In this document: positions 47,068 through 58,269 of the stretch, in pieces | How the letters are laid out: every line of letters starts with the position of its first letter | Numbering within the stretch: the first letter of the stretch is position 1 | Assembly: GCA_020081605.1 (NCBI GenBank) | Contig: JAHREC010000011.1 | Coordinates: 3,596,001 to 3,660,000 of the forward strand | Reading direction: 5' to 3' | DNA from: Albifimbria verrucaria | Taxonomy: Eukaryota > Ascomycota > Sordariomycetes > Hypocreales > Stachybotryaceae | Length of the DNA: 64,000 nt | Program-made: the position numbers and the translations under genes | The notes under the pieces: model-generated | Told to the model about the DNA's origin: nothing | Seen by the model: only the letters and a program-made list of their open reading frames with translations | Database searches by the model: none

Positions 47068-49448
47068 TTAGACAAAATCAAACGTCTGCTCCTTTAGCTG
47101 TCCCTCATCACGCATTCGTATCGCCTCGCCATGCATCATCCCGTGGAGGTCTATATTGATACAGTCAGCTGACTCATTCACTCCTGGCTTGAAGGCAGAC
47201 TTACAACATTCACCAATGAGCTGATGAAACAACCCGACTGGTCGAACAATGAATGGAACTTTACTCCCGTAGATAACACAAATCCAATCTCCTTCTGTGA
47301 TGGTTCCCCATGGAGTTGAATCACCTTTTCCAATGAGGCCACCATCAGTGACGAAGAACCTATGTTGTAAGCCACTCCTGTAAACATCACTCCATTGCGC
47401 AAAAGCACGTTCAAGATGTGCATCTTGAGCACTGATATATTCCGAGCGGCCGAAAACATCAGCCATCATGGCACGTCCCACCTCGGGGTGCTCTAGTCGA
47501 GCTCCTAGAGACGACGCCTCAAGGAAGGCTTGTTCCTGTTGTGCTTGATTACCGCCATACGGACAAGGAACCGTTTCGTTGGCAAGGGCATTTCTCCATA
47601 TTTCCCAACTGGAGCGAAATATATCATCGAAAAATCTTTTGTCGTCGAAGGACTTAGCTTCGTAGTTACTGGGAACATGGTCCATTTCAGGGCTTGAAAG
47701 ATATTTTATTCGGTCCACCATGATACCCCGAGTGGAAAGGACTTGCAGTCCGGTGCGCGTTAGAAACTCAGCTGCAGCTTGCGAGCTGCCGCTAGCCGAG
47801 TCGTCTGCTTGGCGGCTTGCATCCAGCAAAATATAAAAAGAATCAACAATGCCCATGCAACCCCAACGAGGAACCCAGGAGGGAGGGAGCGCAAGCCAAC
47901 GTCTTCCAGTAGTGTTTTCTGTCTCCTCAACTCTTCATGCTCCATGCGCTTTGGACATGGCGTTCTTTTGTCTGCTGCATCTCCTAATTTAATTTCAATA
48001 TTCTGTATCGACTCGATACAGTCTTGTAACATCGCATTTCTTGCCACGATTTCTTTGTCGCCGTTTGACACTGTCACCTGTTCCAACTTCTCAAACGCAA
48101 GTTTTTCATGATCAAGAACATCCTGTATCGAGGAATCAGGCGCAAGATGCATTTGTTTGCACAGCGAGAGAATGTCTAGGCTTCCTGTTTCTCGTATGAA
48201 ATTTCGAACAAGAGTGAGGAAAAGCTGGGGTAAAGGAATTCGATAGTCAATTTGAACAGGAATTGAGTTGGCAATAGCCATGATTCCAAAGATGTAATCA
48301 TGTCGCTGGGTTGCTTCTCGCTGTCGGCTCAGTCGCAAGGCATCGAAGGGTGCTATGGATATGCCGCAGTGTTTTTGCAGCCATATCTTCACAAGTGACA
48401 GGGTCCAGCGCGTTGAAGTGACCTTCAATAATAGTCGTAATGTTGTGGTCTTAAATTTGTCAAAGTCACTAACATCCCGGATATTTAGGTAGACCAGAAA
48501 AACAACTAAAGTCGGCCATCGTACAGCAAACCTGCCGCAGCAAACGAAGGCATGGGCGGCCAGGACTACCTCCTGACAAATCCAGATACGCTTCCAGTAA
48601 GCCCTCTGTAGAAGTTTGTCAATAGCAACAATCTGACTGTCATTGGACAACCATTGAGTGAAGCCCAATCCAGTCTCCATTTCGAGCAAAGAGGCCATAG
48701 CAATATCTGAATCGTCTGCCGCATCGCCAAGCCACATAACGACAAATGCTGAGCGTTCATAAATCATATCCATCCGTGCAACCTGCTGGTTCTTCTCTAC
48801 TGTGTTCTGTTGGTTTATGCATAATGCATCGACCCATACATGGCGTATTTGCTGTGCATGTCTCAAACGTTTCAAGGCAGAGTGAAGATTAGGTGTAACG
48901 ACCACTGGACTCCCGTGAATACGAATTGTAACGGAACATGCTGGATGTTGGTCGCCCCACACGTATGACAGTGCAATATAGTCAGGATTGGTGTTGTTAG
49001 AGCTGCGCCAGTGAAGTAATTCGCATTCAATATCGGCAGATGGATCGGGATTCGCCAATACTACAAGGACTCTGAATTCCATCGCCTCGCCATTAAGTGG
49101 TCTGTAGGGGTATCCTGGCAGTTGACCCGAGGAGCGAGGTATGGATTTTATTCTTTGAAGCGTTGCGGAGTCTATGTAACGCTCAGAAAGCCCATTCAAC
49201 ATGGAGAGAACGCCAGCCTTCCAAAGAATTTCGCGTCTCTGGTGCAGCGCACTCAGCTCGGCCATGGCCTCCCAAAACCAAGGACTTTGCGTTGGGTCAT
49301 GGTTAGCGATTGAGCTGAGTAACAGTGCCGGAGGGTAGAGACACTTTTTCAGTCGCTCATCAATGTCTTCTGATGCATCATGGTACTTAAGGAGCGCGGC
49401 GACCACGCTGCCTAACCGTGTGCGCGATTCTTGGTCCGAATAATGCAT
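47068..49448 (-). CDS. Heterokaryon-incompatibility (HET) domain protein
   Basis: Two overlapping minus-strand frames join into 793 residues if one base is restored in the A run at 47835-47839. The HET domain (PF06985) is clear: IALSYVWGDQHP, VTPNLHSALKRLRH, HVWVDALCINQQNTVEKNQQVARM and YERSAFVVMWLGDAADDSD. A middle region has RQREATQRHDYIFGIM. A hydrophobic segment FLVGVAWALLILFIFCWM sits where the frames meet and may be a membrane anchor. The C-terminal part ends in the usual HET-protein module, RFFVTDGGLIGKGDSTPWGTITEGDWICVIYGSKVPFIVRPV. HET proteins trigger cell death when unlike strains fuse; the trigger here is unknown. The frame change is consistent with the sequencing losses elsewhere, but genuine inactivation is also common for this family. 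Confidence 0.85.
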
Positions 49449-51093
49449 ATTTTGTAGGGGGCTTAAGAGGCGACAATCTTAGTCTCATGGGGAACACCTG
49501 CTCAGTAACACATATGAGCTTAAGAGTTGGCGCTCAGAAGCTAACGATGAAGAGAATTGGTTGTATAGATTGCTTTCGTGCTTCACAGTCCCCACCCAAC
49601 GAAGCTGAAAAGTCATGGTTATCACGTGGATGCGGAATTGTATGAAACAGGCTGTGCTGCCTAGACTGCATGATCTGAGTCTACAAACCTACTTCCAAGG
49701 GAGTAAAAACCATGACAATCCCTGGATGTGGCCTCTCAAGAACAGAAATTGGACAGCCAGGGAAATCCAAGCGTGTTTATATAAAGTACGCCGCAACTTG
49801 AACGCTAACTGGATGACCTGAGCTGAAGGTCTAAATATGCAATGCAAGTTTGGCCGGGACGGAGGTGGGCGGTGAGAGTGTTGACTTGGCTGAGGATTCC
49901 TTCTTCATTCGGTTACATATTGAACTTGATGTCCATTATTCGGTACATTTTCGAGTATGAATTGATGTAACAGGCACATTAAATACAGACTTGTCATGAT
50001 GCTATACTGTCAGGGCCGTGCGGCTGTGCTGTGGCGCATTGGGCGTTTAGAGGGCATATTATTGCAGTGTTTGAAGAGCTGGGGTAACTCGTGACTTATA
50101 GATTGTCACTCGTAATATCTCTCAATTTCAATACCAAGTCTAATTTTCATCGTAATAGATAGTGGCCCCAGGCCTGGAGTTTTGAAGACATAAGCTAGGC
50201 CGTTTTCCTTTGCAAATGCCCTCCTAACAGATCTGTAAAATGGATGAGTGTATTTCCCTCTATGAAGACAAGCGTAACGATCCCTCTATACCCTATAATT
50301 GAGCTACCTCCTTATTTTGTATTTGTGTATATATGAATTACAGCTAGTCAGATGGTCTGGTATATCAATTGTGTATGCAACGTAGCTTTCAAGGGGCATT
50401 ATGCTGCTCAGCTTGTCTGTCGGAACGTAACTCTCAAATATCATGCAAGGTTTTAAACCTCAACGTATGCGTTGTCTTCAACAAAGACTATTAGAAAGGT
50501 CATATTGAAATCACAGCCTTCTAAGCCACTTGCAATCCCCACTTCTTAGTAGTATTATTGAAAAGGCTCGGCAATGTCGTGGGACTTAAATGCATACTGG
50601 CAGCAGGTAAAATCGTGCCAACAGAGCAGGACATGTTTAAGGCTGAACAGTAGCGTGGTATGAATGGCTCAAGGTATCTAACAGTCTGGGCGTATGGGCC
50701 TGCCGTGATACCCATATTGCATGATGTTAACTCTGGTTGGCCCCTTACTAGCATTGCGAGGCTATTACAATGGTACCGTGGGTGATGATAAGTCACGTCG
50801 AAGAGTTGAAGGTCTAGGCAGGTGAACTGAAGCTGAGAGCTCATAGCAGGTTCAAGATGTGATATTCCGGCTCACGTTCATTAACTTACAGAGAATCAAA
50901 TATAAATAGCTCCTATGCCCTTCCATAAGTAATGAAATGAATCTTCAAGACAGTGACTAGACCTCAAATACCTTGTCCACCTCATCTTTCCCCTACAAAA
51001 TCACGATGTCATTTTTTCACAAAAGCCCTCACAGAAACCTCTATTAATCAACTCGGACACAACATTCAAGCTACTCCTCCCAATTAAGCCAAC
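49449..51093. other. Gene-poor stretch, 1.6 kb
   Basis: A 107-codon minus-strand frame at 50521-50844 begins with ATG and has no recognisable domain. Otherwise the interval is AT-rich (49900-50400) and without feature. Confidence 0.5.
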
Positions 51094-52377
51094 ATGCCCT
51101 CGTCTTCCACCCGTCCTTCTCACTCTCTAATCTCTCGCCGACCTAACAAGTCTCAATCTTCCTCATACAAGCCACCGTCTGCCTCTCACAAAAAGTGAAG
51201 CAATCCCACGATTCAGGTTGTGCGGAACCTGATACCCAAATTGAGGCAGTAAACAACGTCTAGGATGATATTCAGCTCAAAGATGGCAACGCAGAAACCA
51301 TCATTCTTGCCGTTGTCGAGCCTGAGCATATGAAAGCGCTAGAAAACTTGAAGAAAGAGGCAAAGAAACGTAATGAACTTAGTAAGTCTAGTCTCTATCT
51401 TGTACATAAATTCCCTTCTAGTGTTGATCATTCAACATGGACTTGTCATTGGTCCCAATTTTGAAAGGCAAACACTAAGACTCAAGATGACAGGATCAAA
51501 GCTTGTCATTATGAGCCACGAGACCTTGCCGAATACAATCCCATCAAGAGAAAATCAGTCCAACAGCAAATATAAGACTCTCTACCTTCTTGTCGGTCCC
51601 ACTGTCGCCTCCATCTACTACAATATCTCAGACGCCATCGTTCAACTTTTCGTTCAACCTTGCTGGGATACTCTTACTTGAGAAGTCAATCGACTCCGAA
51701 TTGACGCCCGGTCTACTTTCTGTGGTATCAAATCGTATGAGTGGTTCCACAATCCTACCAATGAGTCGGGTAGAAGACCTCGACATCAGTTAACCCACAC
51801 AGACGGTTACTTTATAGATGTATCTGAGCAAATCGGAAATCCGGAATCGCTGTATGCCAATTTACGTCTCAATGCGAGCCCTAACAACAGGCCACTAACT
51901 ATTGAGGAAAAGGCTGAGCGCGAAAATGAGTTTCTAGAAGGCTGCAGGGAGTTTTTGAGTGAATTTGGTGAAGAAGGTCGAGGTCCCTCTGCTGATAACG
52001 GTGAAGCAAACAGTTGGCTTGGAAGATGACGTGGCCTTCTTGCAGTGCTTCTGGGGAGAGCGGCAGGTTCTGCCGGAGCAGCTGGGGCATTCTGGTTTAA
52101 CAGTGGTGGCATCTTGGTGAAAGGTCCTTGGGGTTCTATGTTGCTGCTGGCTACTTCAATCTCGCCAGCGTCGGGGAGTCGTGTGCGCTGGGGAGTTGCT
52201 AGCCTGGCTGTGGGTGGCCTAGTCTACTTTGTTCCTTGGGCCAAGGTATTTGAGTGGATCGCGAGCAAGCTCTCTCATCTCTGGCATAGGATCAGAGGGT
52301 ATATCAGCTGGATTTGGGAGAACATCAAACAGATTTCTGACAAGATATTCAAGGCTGGGTGTTATCGGGCAATCTAA
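51094..52377 (+). pseudogene. Decayed gene of unknown family, with stops and frameshifts
   Basis: Pieces of one protein can be followed across this region. It opens with MPSSSTRPSHSLISRRPNKS, shifts frame in the A run near 51196-51200, and meets TAG at 51261-51263. Then come EHMKALENLKKEAKKR, CHYEPRDLAEYNPIKRKSVQ and another shift near 51570. Next are YLLVGPTVASIYYNISD, TGA at 51679-51681, FCGIKSYEWFHNPTNESGR and RPLTIEEKAERENEFLEG, then TGA at 52027-52029 and finally a glycine/alanine-rich hydrophobic C-terminus (AVLLGRAAGSAGAAGAFWF, ASLAVGGLVYFVPWAKVF). The stops fit C-to-T (or G-to-A) change of CAG, CGA or TGG codons, as repeat-induced point mutation can cause. The family is not recognised. 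Unlike its neighbours it has point stops as well as lost bases, so I regard it as truly dead or dying. Confidence 0.6.
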
Positions 52378-53726
52378 AACTTCAGGGAAAGTCCTTGACG
52401 AATAGTTGTGGGGGTTAAAAGTAGGGGTTTTATTTATTTCAGTCGATCATCTCACGCATATTATTGACCTTCCTTGCAATCAAAGAGACTATCTTTCCAC
52501 TTTTGTGAATGCTTATGTATGATACTGTTACTCAATCTAGCATCTACCAGGGGTGTAACCACCGGCTCCTGACGCTCCAGGTTATTGAGTTCTAGATGGA
52601 ATATATCTTATCCAGTTTTCTGATCAATTATATATAACTATAGATGGAAACTGTAGCCTATCCCAAGCTTCGATTACCAGCTTTGGAAGCGTAATGAATG
52701 CTAAAGGTAATAAAGGGCTGGTTTACTTTTCAGGATGTTGACAAGATATTCTGGGTCAGCATTGCCGAGATAACCTATAGTCAGTCAGGTTGTATCAATT
52801 CACATCTTGTCGTAGGGTCACAACAGCATCCTGTCCATAAAGTGCGTCATAGCCCCTGCAATGACGGAGCGTTAACTGGTCCACAGATGCTAGCGTTGTA
52901 CGCTCGTGTGCTTAGTTGTTTAGCCAAACCAGGTTTTAACTTGGAGAAGAGCGCCAGGGGCGTAACGGCGAGACCGGGGATTAGAGTGAGGATGTCTGGA
53001 CGGTAGGTAGACTGTTGAAGAATGTTCATAGATTAACATTGTAAATTTTACGAGTTAGCCACACAGCTTGGCTTATGGGTGATATCTTATCAATTCGAAT
53101 TTGCGAGTCACAATTTCTAAAGCAGACTTTAGACTGACCGTGTTTGCCCGCCCTCTCTGCTTGGAGACGCAGTTGAGGGCTGTCAGTTGACAAGGTGGTG
53201 GTGGCCAGAGCTTATCATATCATCCCCGCACTTGCTGCCCCCTGCAACTGTTGGTGGCAGCCAAAACACGCTAAACCAGCCGCAGGCAAAGCTGTTCTGC
53301 CGGAGGACTGTTGAGGCAACCCCACCATCGAATCGCCAGGAACCTGTGCTCTTGTGCTGTAACTCCGCTCCGTCGCTCGCGATAGGGCTGCAACCAACGC
53401 AGCAGCTTCATTGACGTACTGCAACTCGCAACCTCCGGACAGCCCGCGCCTCTTCTCCGTCCCCAGCAGCGTCTCCCGCCCTTTCTGCAGCAGCTTGGCT
53501 GGTGCCGTTGCGTCTGCCCTTGCTCAGTCTCGTTCCGGCCTACGCGATTTGCCTGCGCATGCTGCCTGCGAAGCTTCCGTAGCTGCGTGTCTTCTACAAA
53601 CCCCAGCGGTATCCGTCGGTCCAGTCTGCACGCGAGAAGCTTCACCGCACTCGCACCGCGCAACGCTCTTATCGCGCTGTGCTTCTTACAATCAACCCCT
53701 CCCGCACCCATCCCTCGAAACCTCCA
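52378..53726. other. Intergenic region, 1.35 kb
   Basis: AT-rich from 52430 to 52690, with no supported frame. From about 53150 the sequence becomes C/T-rich and looks like the promoter and leader of the roadblock-like gene. The long minus-strand frame at 53271-54266 is a composition shadow. Confidence 0.5.
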
Positions 53727-54452
53727 ATGGCTGTCCCAAGCTCCACGCCTCCTCTCCTCTTCACCAAGCGCCTCACGGCCTTCCTCCACGCCAACCAGTC
53801 GCCTCAGCTGCCCACGCTGCTGCTGACCACCTCCCACGGCAAGCTCCTCGCCCACGCCAGCCCGCATCCCGTCTCGCTTCTCCGCACCCACGCCACCGTT
53901 GCCGCGTCCCTCTTCGCCATACATACCTCGTCTTCGGTCGCCGTGCCTTCTGCCCTGCCGGGCTCTAACACACCCGAACCCACACCCAGCTCGCCCATGC
54001 CGCCTCTGGGCGCTGACGAAGACCCCGATGATGATGATGATATTGACGATGATGGTGCTGTCGGAAGGGATCCAACCGCCTCGGGACGTGGCTCCCGTAG
54101 GAGAACCAAACCCATTAAACCTGTCACAATAACCGTTCAGCTCAGCGGCGGCACCGTTGTCATTCGCCGTCTCAAGTGCGGCTTGCTGTTTGTATGCATC
54201 GGTCCTGCTGCCGGTGAGCAAGACCATCATCACCATCTCAACGACAGTAGCGATACGCCAGTTCAAGGCCCCGGCAGCCCCAGCGAGGTCGAGAGCCTTA
54301 TCAGTGTCGGAGGACAGACCACCGCCAGTCTCGAGAGCACAGCCGCCGCTGCCGTTGTTTCCTTACGAAGGCACGCGTCCGAGCTGTCCCGGTGGCTCGA
54401 TGATAAGCTGGGCACGCTCAGGGTGCCCGAGGAAGGCGTCGGGGTTGAGTAG
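53727..54452 (+). CDS. Roadblock/LC7-like protein, possible Ragulator/EGO-type subunit
   Basis: One exon gives 241 residues from MAVPSSTPPLLFTKRL. An in-frame Met 16 codons upstream is less likely because the intervening residues look untranslated. The order of elements resembles roadblock proteins of the LAMTOR2 type: an initial helix (LFTKRLTAFLHAN), a strand pair (TLLLTTSHGKLLAHAS), a helix (THATVAASLFAIH), then VTVQLSGGTVVIRRLK followed by CGLLFVCIGP, and a final helix (HASELSRWLDDKLGTL). Between them are a disordered acidic insertion (DEDPDDDDDIDDDG) and a His/Ser/Pro-rich loop, making it about twice the usual length. Roadblock heterodimers anchor Rag GTPases to the vacuole for TORC1 signalling. 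The assignment is from pattern alone and is moderate at best. Confidence 0.6.
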   Translation: MAVPSSTPPLLFTKRLTAFLHANQSPQLPTLLLTTSHGKLLAHASPHPVSLLRTHATVAASLFAIHTSSSVAVPSALPGSNTPEPTPSSPMPPLGADEDPDDDDDIDDDGAVGRDPTASGRGSRRRTKPIKPVTITVQLSGGTVVIRRLKCGLLFVCIGPAAGEQDHHHHLNDSSDTPVQGPGSPSEVESLISVGGQTTASLESTAAAAVVSLRRHASELSRWLDDKLGTLRVPEEGVGVE

Positions 54453-54865
54453 GTTTCTCCCGGTAGCAGCCTGTCATCGTCATCCACGGGACACAGTGGC
54501 GTGTAGGGTGTTGGGGTACGGTCATCACCACAATAGTATGGCCATGCGGAGGATCCTGCCAGCTCGGGTCTTCCTGGCGTTTGGGTTAGATACCAAGTTG
54601 ATTTGAATGCACGAAACCGCCCGTTGGGGGCCCTGAGTTATCGTCGGCAAGAATAAGCCAAATCGATGTATATCATAATATGTATTCAGTATGTGACAAT
54701 GATATTAGCAGCTAAGCTTATCGAATGCAATGGCCCAGGCCATTGGCTTTCCCAGGAACTCCTCCAAAATCCACAAACGCCCAAATATGCATCGATATAG
54801 TACAAGTGGCGCTGGTCCTCGTTCAAACCCACGCAGGCGTCTGCCAGCAACGACCCCCTCCGCTT
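54453..54865. other. Convergent intergenic region
   Basis: About 410 bp between two convergent stop codons, AT-rich around 54655-54720, serving as 3' flank for both. No other element is recognised. Confidence 0.45.
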
Positions 54866-56887
54866 TCACTCAATGCTCATCCGCATGATACCATCATTAG
54901 TATCGACCATGCCTTGAAACCCGATCCTGCCCTTGCTGTTAACGCGCCCGCTATTATTCTGGCTATTTGCAGGCGTCCCGCTGATGCTGCCCGAATCGCT
55001 CTGGGCGCTACTGCCTGCCTTCTCCCCGCCATTACTGCCCGGTCGTGAGCCCCAGGGATTGAGTCCCGTTGCATAGGGCTCTGCATGATAGGTGAGTTGT
55101 GAACGCTGAGCCCTGGGCTCACAGCTCGTCGCTTGAAGCCGATAGGGTCGAAGTAATCGTCGTCCCGACGGCGCTTGCTGTTGATTCGGCGAGTGATCTC
55201 TGCGGCGGTGGGTGGCTGCGGTCCGTTATTGTTCGAGAAGTTCTGTGGTGTGTCAGACCGTTGAGATTCGTCACAACTGTGTGAAGGCAGTCCTACCGAG
55301 AAGCCTGGTGGGCCAGCTAGCGAGGAGAATCCATAGCAACGTCTTCGCTGACGCCCGAGGACGACCCGCGAGGCAGGAAGGCTGGCGGAGGCGGCGTCGT
55401 TCGAGTGCCTCCGATGCTGCTCGACTCGGAAAAGGTATCCCAGAAGTTCTTGCCCTTAGAGTTCTTCATGGCTTGCTGTTTGAAACTGCTTGATAACCCA
55501 TTCGCCAAGTCGCCCATCATGTCATCCTCAGGAATATCATCCAATGATTCTTGGTTAGTATTCATATTGGGTGAAGACAGCGCCGTGTTAGCGGCCGGTG
55601 CCTCAGCGCTGGCCGTGGGTATCCTAGGTTCCAGATCCACGTCGCTTTCGCGGACCTGCTTGACAACTTCTGCCTCACGCCGGAATTCGGCCTCGGCCGG
55701 AGCGCCCTCCTCAAGGAGTGCCGCTCTGATTCGAGCAAATGTTCTTGTCTTGGGCTATATGGTGTTAGCTCTGCACCTCATGAAATAGCAACGCGTGGGA
55801 ATATTCATTTACCAGCAGGTTTCCTCGACGCGTAACTACTCGCCGTATCACACTCCTCTGTCCCTCACCATTTGCTCCCTCGACATCACTCAGTCTTGCA
55901 TTATCATCCGCATCGGTGCCAGATATGTGTAACTGGTTTGCCTGCCAGCTGATGCTCTCCCTCCTCGCGTGGGCAGCAGAATTTCCAGGCGGCGATTTTG
56001 AAATTGCGGCCGGGTTGCTCCCAAAGCCCAGACCAAATGGCCCTCGAAGCTTTTCTTTGGTTGTTTACGCGGACGCTGTCTCTGTTGAAAGCTTGCCAGG
56101 CTACTCATGGCAGGCGAGCCAAACGGTCCGCCAATGCCTGGCTGCCCCAGATATGTGGTCTTGGATACTTGAGGGGTGGTCACATAGGCTTCGTCCATAT
56201 CCTCGTCCATAAGATCGTCGTCATCAGAGGAGCTGGATGAGTCGGATCCAATGGCGTGAGTGCTACCCAGCGAGCCGCTGATATGCATCTTCTCCTGATT
56301 GCCCATCATAGACCACAGCGATGATGAAGTCTGCTCTGGTCCTCCGTATTCGGATCTTCGCATCGGATTTGGTATGTTCATGGCCCGCCCACCCCCAATG
56401 GTCGGAGATGAGTCGGGAGAGGACTGCTCCGCTAGGGTGGAGTGGTGCAGGCTGGTCGCCGCCCGTGAAAAATCGAGGCCGCGCGATCGGCGAGGGAGTA
56501 TGTTCGTGGGAGAGGCATAGATTTGCGAGTGGTCGAGTTTCGGTGACAGAGGCGCAGGCTTGATGTGAGCGGTCGCAGCGGCAGGCGGAGGGGTGAAGTC
56601 GCGACGCGGCATCTGCAGAGAGAGGCCTCTGCTGCTGGGAAATTCGGTGCGTAGGGGCGTCACGGGGTTGTCACTTCTTTGAGATTAATGTCATCTTTGG
56701 AGGTCCTTCTGGATGCCTCCGTTATCAGCGGCGATGGTGATAGTTTGGCGGGTGTCCCTCCGCCATCTGACATGGACCTGTTCTTGGTCAAGGGCGACCT
56801 CCCAACTGTATTGTCGGCAGCGGCCTGCTCTTGTGTGTCTCCAACGTCATCCATGACGGCTGTTTCGTTGTAGGGAAATCCAATCAT
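54866..56887 (-). CDS. Conserved fungal low-complexity protein, function unknown
   Basis: Three exons (55813-56887, 55297-55754, 54866-55242) give 637 residues after restoring one base at each of 56664-56667, 56051-56054, 55324-55325 and 55076-55078. It starts MIGFPYNETAVMDDVGDTQE. Recognisable ordered pieces are PSSRGLSLQMP, DFSRAATSLHHSTLAEQSSPD, TSSSLWSMMGNQEKM, a Ser/Asp cluster, MSSLASFQQRQRPRKQPKK, RRVVTRRGNLLPKTRTFARI and a tail ending GFQGMVDTNDGIMRMSIE. The basic RQRPRKQPKK and KRRRDDDF suggest nuclear import. The rest is Ser/Pro-rich and probably disordered. I recall similar proteins in related fungi only as uncharacterised; no domain or activity can be named. The long continuous correction-consistent frames make coding status strong. 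Confidence 0.78.
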
Positions 56888-58269
56888 GTTCCGGGGCGCC
56901 CTTATAGAAGAGGTGCTCTGTCACGCGGGCGGACAAGAATCCGTCGTGGTTCGGTAAGGGATAATGGGTTGATGGAGCGTGAGGAGCTCAGCTCGTTAAG
57001 GCCATCGATTGCACGGCTAGTCGCAGTACTGCGGCATGCTCATTACGGACGGCAGAGTGTGTTCGGGCTCGCCTGGTTGAGCATCGCAGTCGAGGGTTTG
57101 GATGGGAGAAGGGAACGGGGCGTGGAATGATGGGCGGCTAACACTGAGCACCTTGCACTACCGAGTCTACATAGTACAAAGGTAAGTGGTGAGTGGTGGT
57201 GCACAGCTCACACTACACGCTCGCTGTTACGCGCCACGGCCCGCCTTACAGCACACGGCTAAGACGTTGTGGGGCTGCTACAGTTTCTGCAGCTCCGGGC
57301 GCTTGAGGAGATGGTTTGATGTGCGTTCTTTGCTATTTTTAATTGAACCTAACGGTAGTTTAATTCATGAGAAACCAAAGCGCGACAATTCAGAGGTTTC
57401 AAGACATTCTCAATGATTCCGAGACGGCATGGTAGTTGCAGAGCGTAGTATCTGTTCATTTGAACAAAGGGGAGTACAGTTAGGGACAGGAACTCCGCAT
57501 ATGTAGATATCTCAACCGTCAATCGATTAAATATTAAAGAACAAACGACTAAAAATGCGAGCAAATTGCAATAACGAAGATAATTAAAAGATAGTGAATT
57601 AAAGAAGTTGCAGACATTCTCTAAAGCCTCTTTTTAACAAAGCCCTGGGATGCTGATACAAATCGCAAGGTAGGGGAACTGTTGTCTTCCCACTGTCCAG
57701 TAAAGGTAGAGAGTATAAGTTCAGTTAGCAAGTCTTGAATACCATGTCAACTGCACTACACATGTGCTATGCTGTGCACTTTGATACGATCAACCGAACC
57801 GACTGTGGTTTCTTATTATTATTCGGTGAAACACATTTTCCCATTTCTTTTCATTCCCCTTGTCGATATTCTCGTGCATTGCAGATCTAGCTGCTCCTTG
57901 CCATGTGGATAAGACGGAAATTGACGTCAGCCCCTGCGATAGGCACAGTAAGGCATGTACCTCGGTGATTTGATGAGGTACCTCAAGTGGGGTTCAGCTC
58001 ATGACAGCTTCAACCACGTCAAGACTGTATTAGTAAAAAACAACCCCGATAATTCTCAAACTTGGCACCAGCACCGTATACTCCTACACCTGCCAAAAAG
58101 AAGCTGATGAATAATATAAGGGCTCTTGGGAGACTGCGAGCCATTCAAAAGACATTAGCTTTTTCAAACCCATCTTCTTGGAGTACGTCTTTCATCTAAT
58201 CACTCTCTTCCCCACTTTGCAAGCAGACTTCAGCTCACCCCTCAATCAGCGCAAGTGAGAACCTTCGCC
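56888..58269. other. Intergenic region, 1.4 kb, between divergent genes
   Basis: Lies between the minus-strand low-complexity gene and glyoxalase I (plus), so both promoters are here. A palindromic TGAGGTACCTCA is at 57974-57985. The stretch 57330-57620 is AT-rich. No coding frame is supported. Confidence 0.5.

Noticed and set aside
53271..54266. 331-codon minus-strand frame opposite the roadblock-like gene
   Set aside because: It is rich in Arg/Gly/Glu with no motif and lies antisense to a better-formed gene; a composition shadow.
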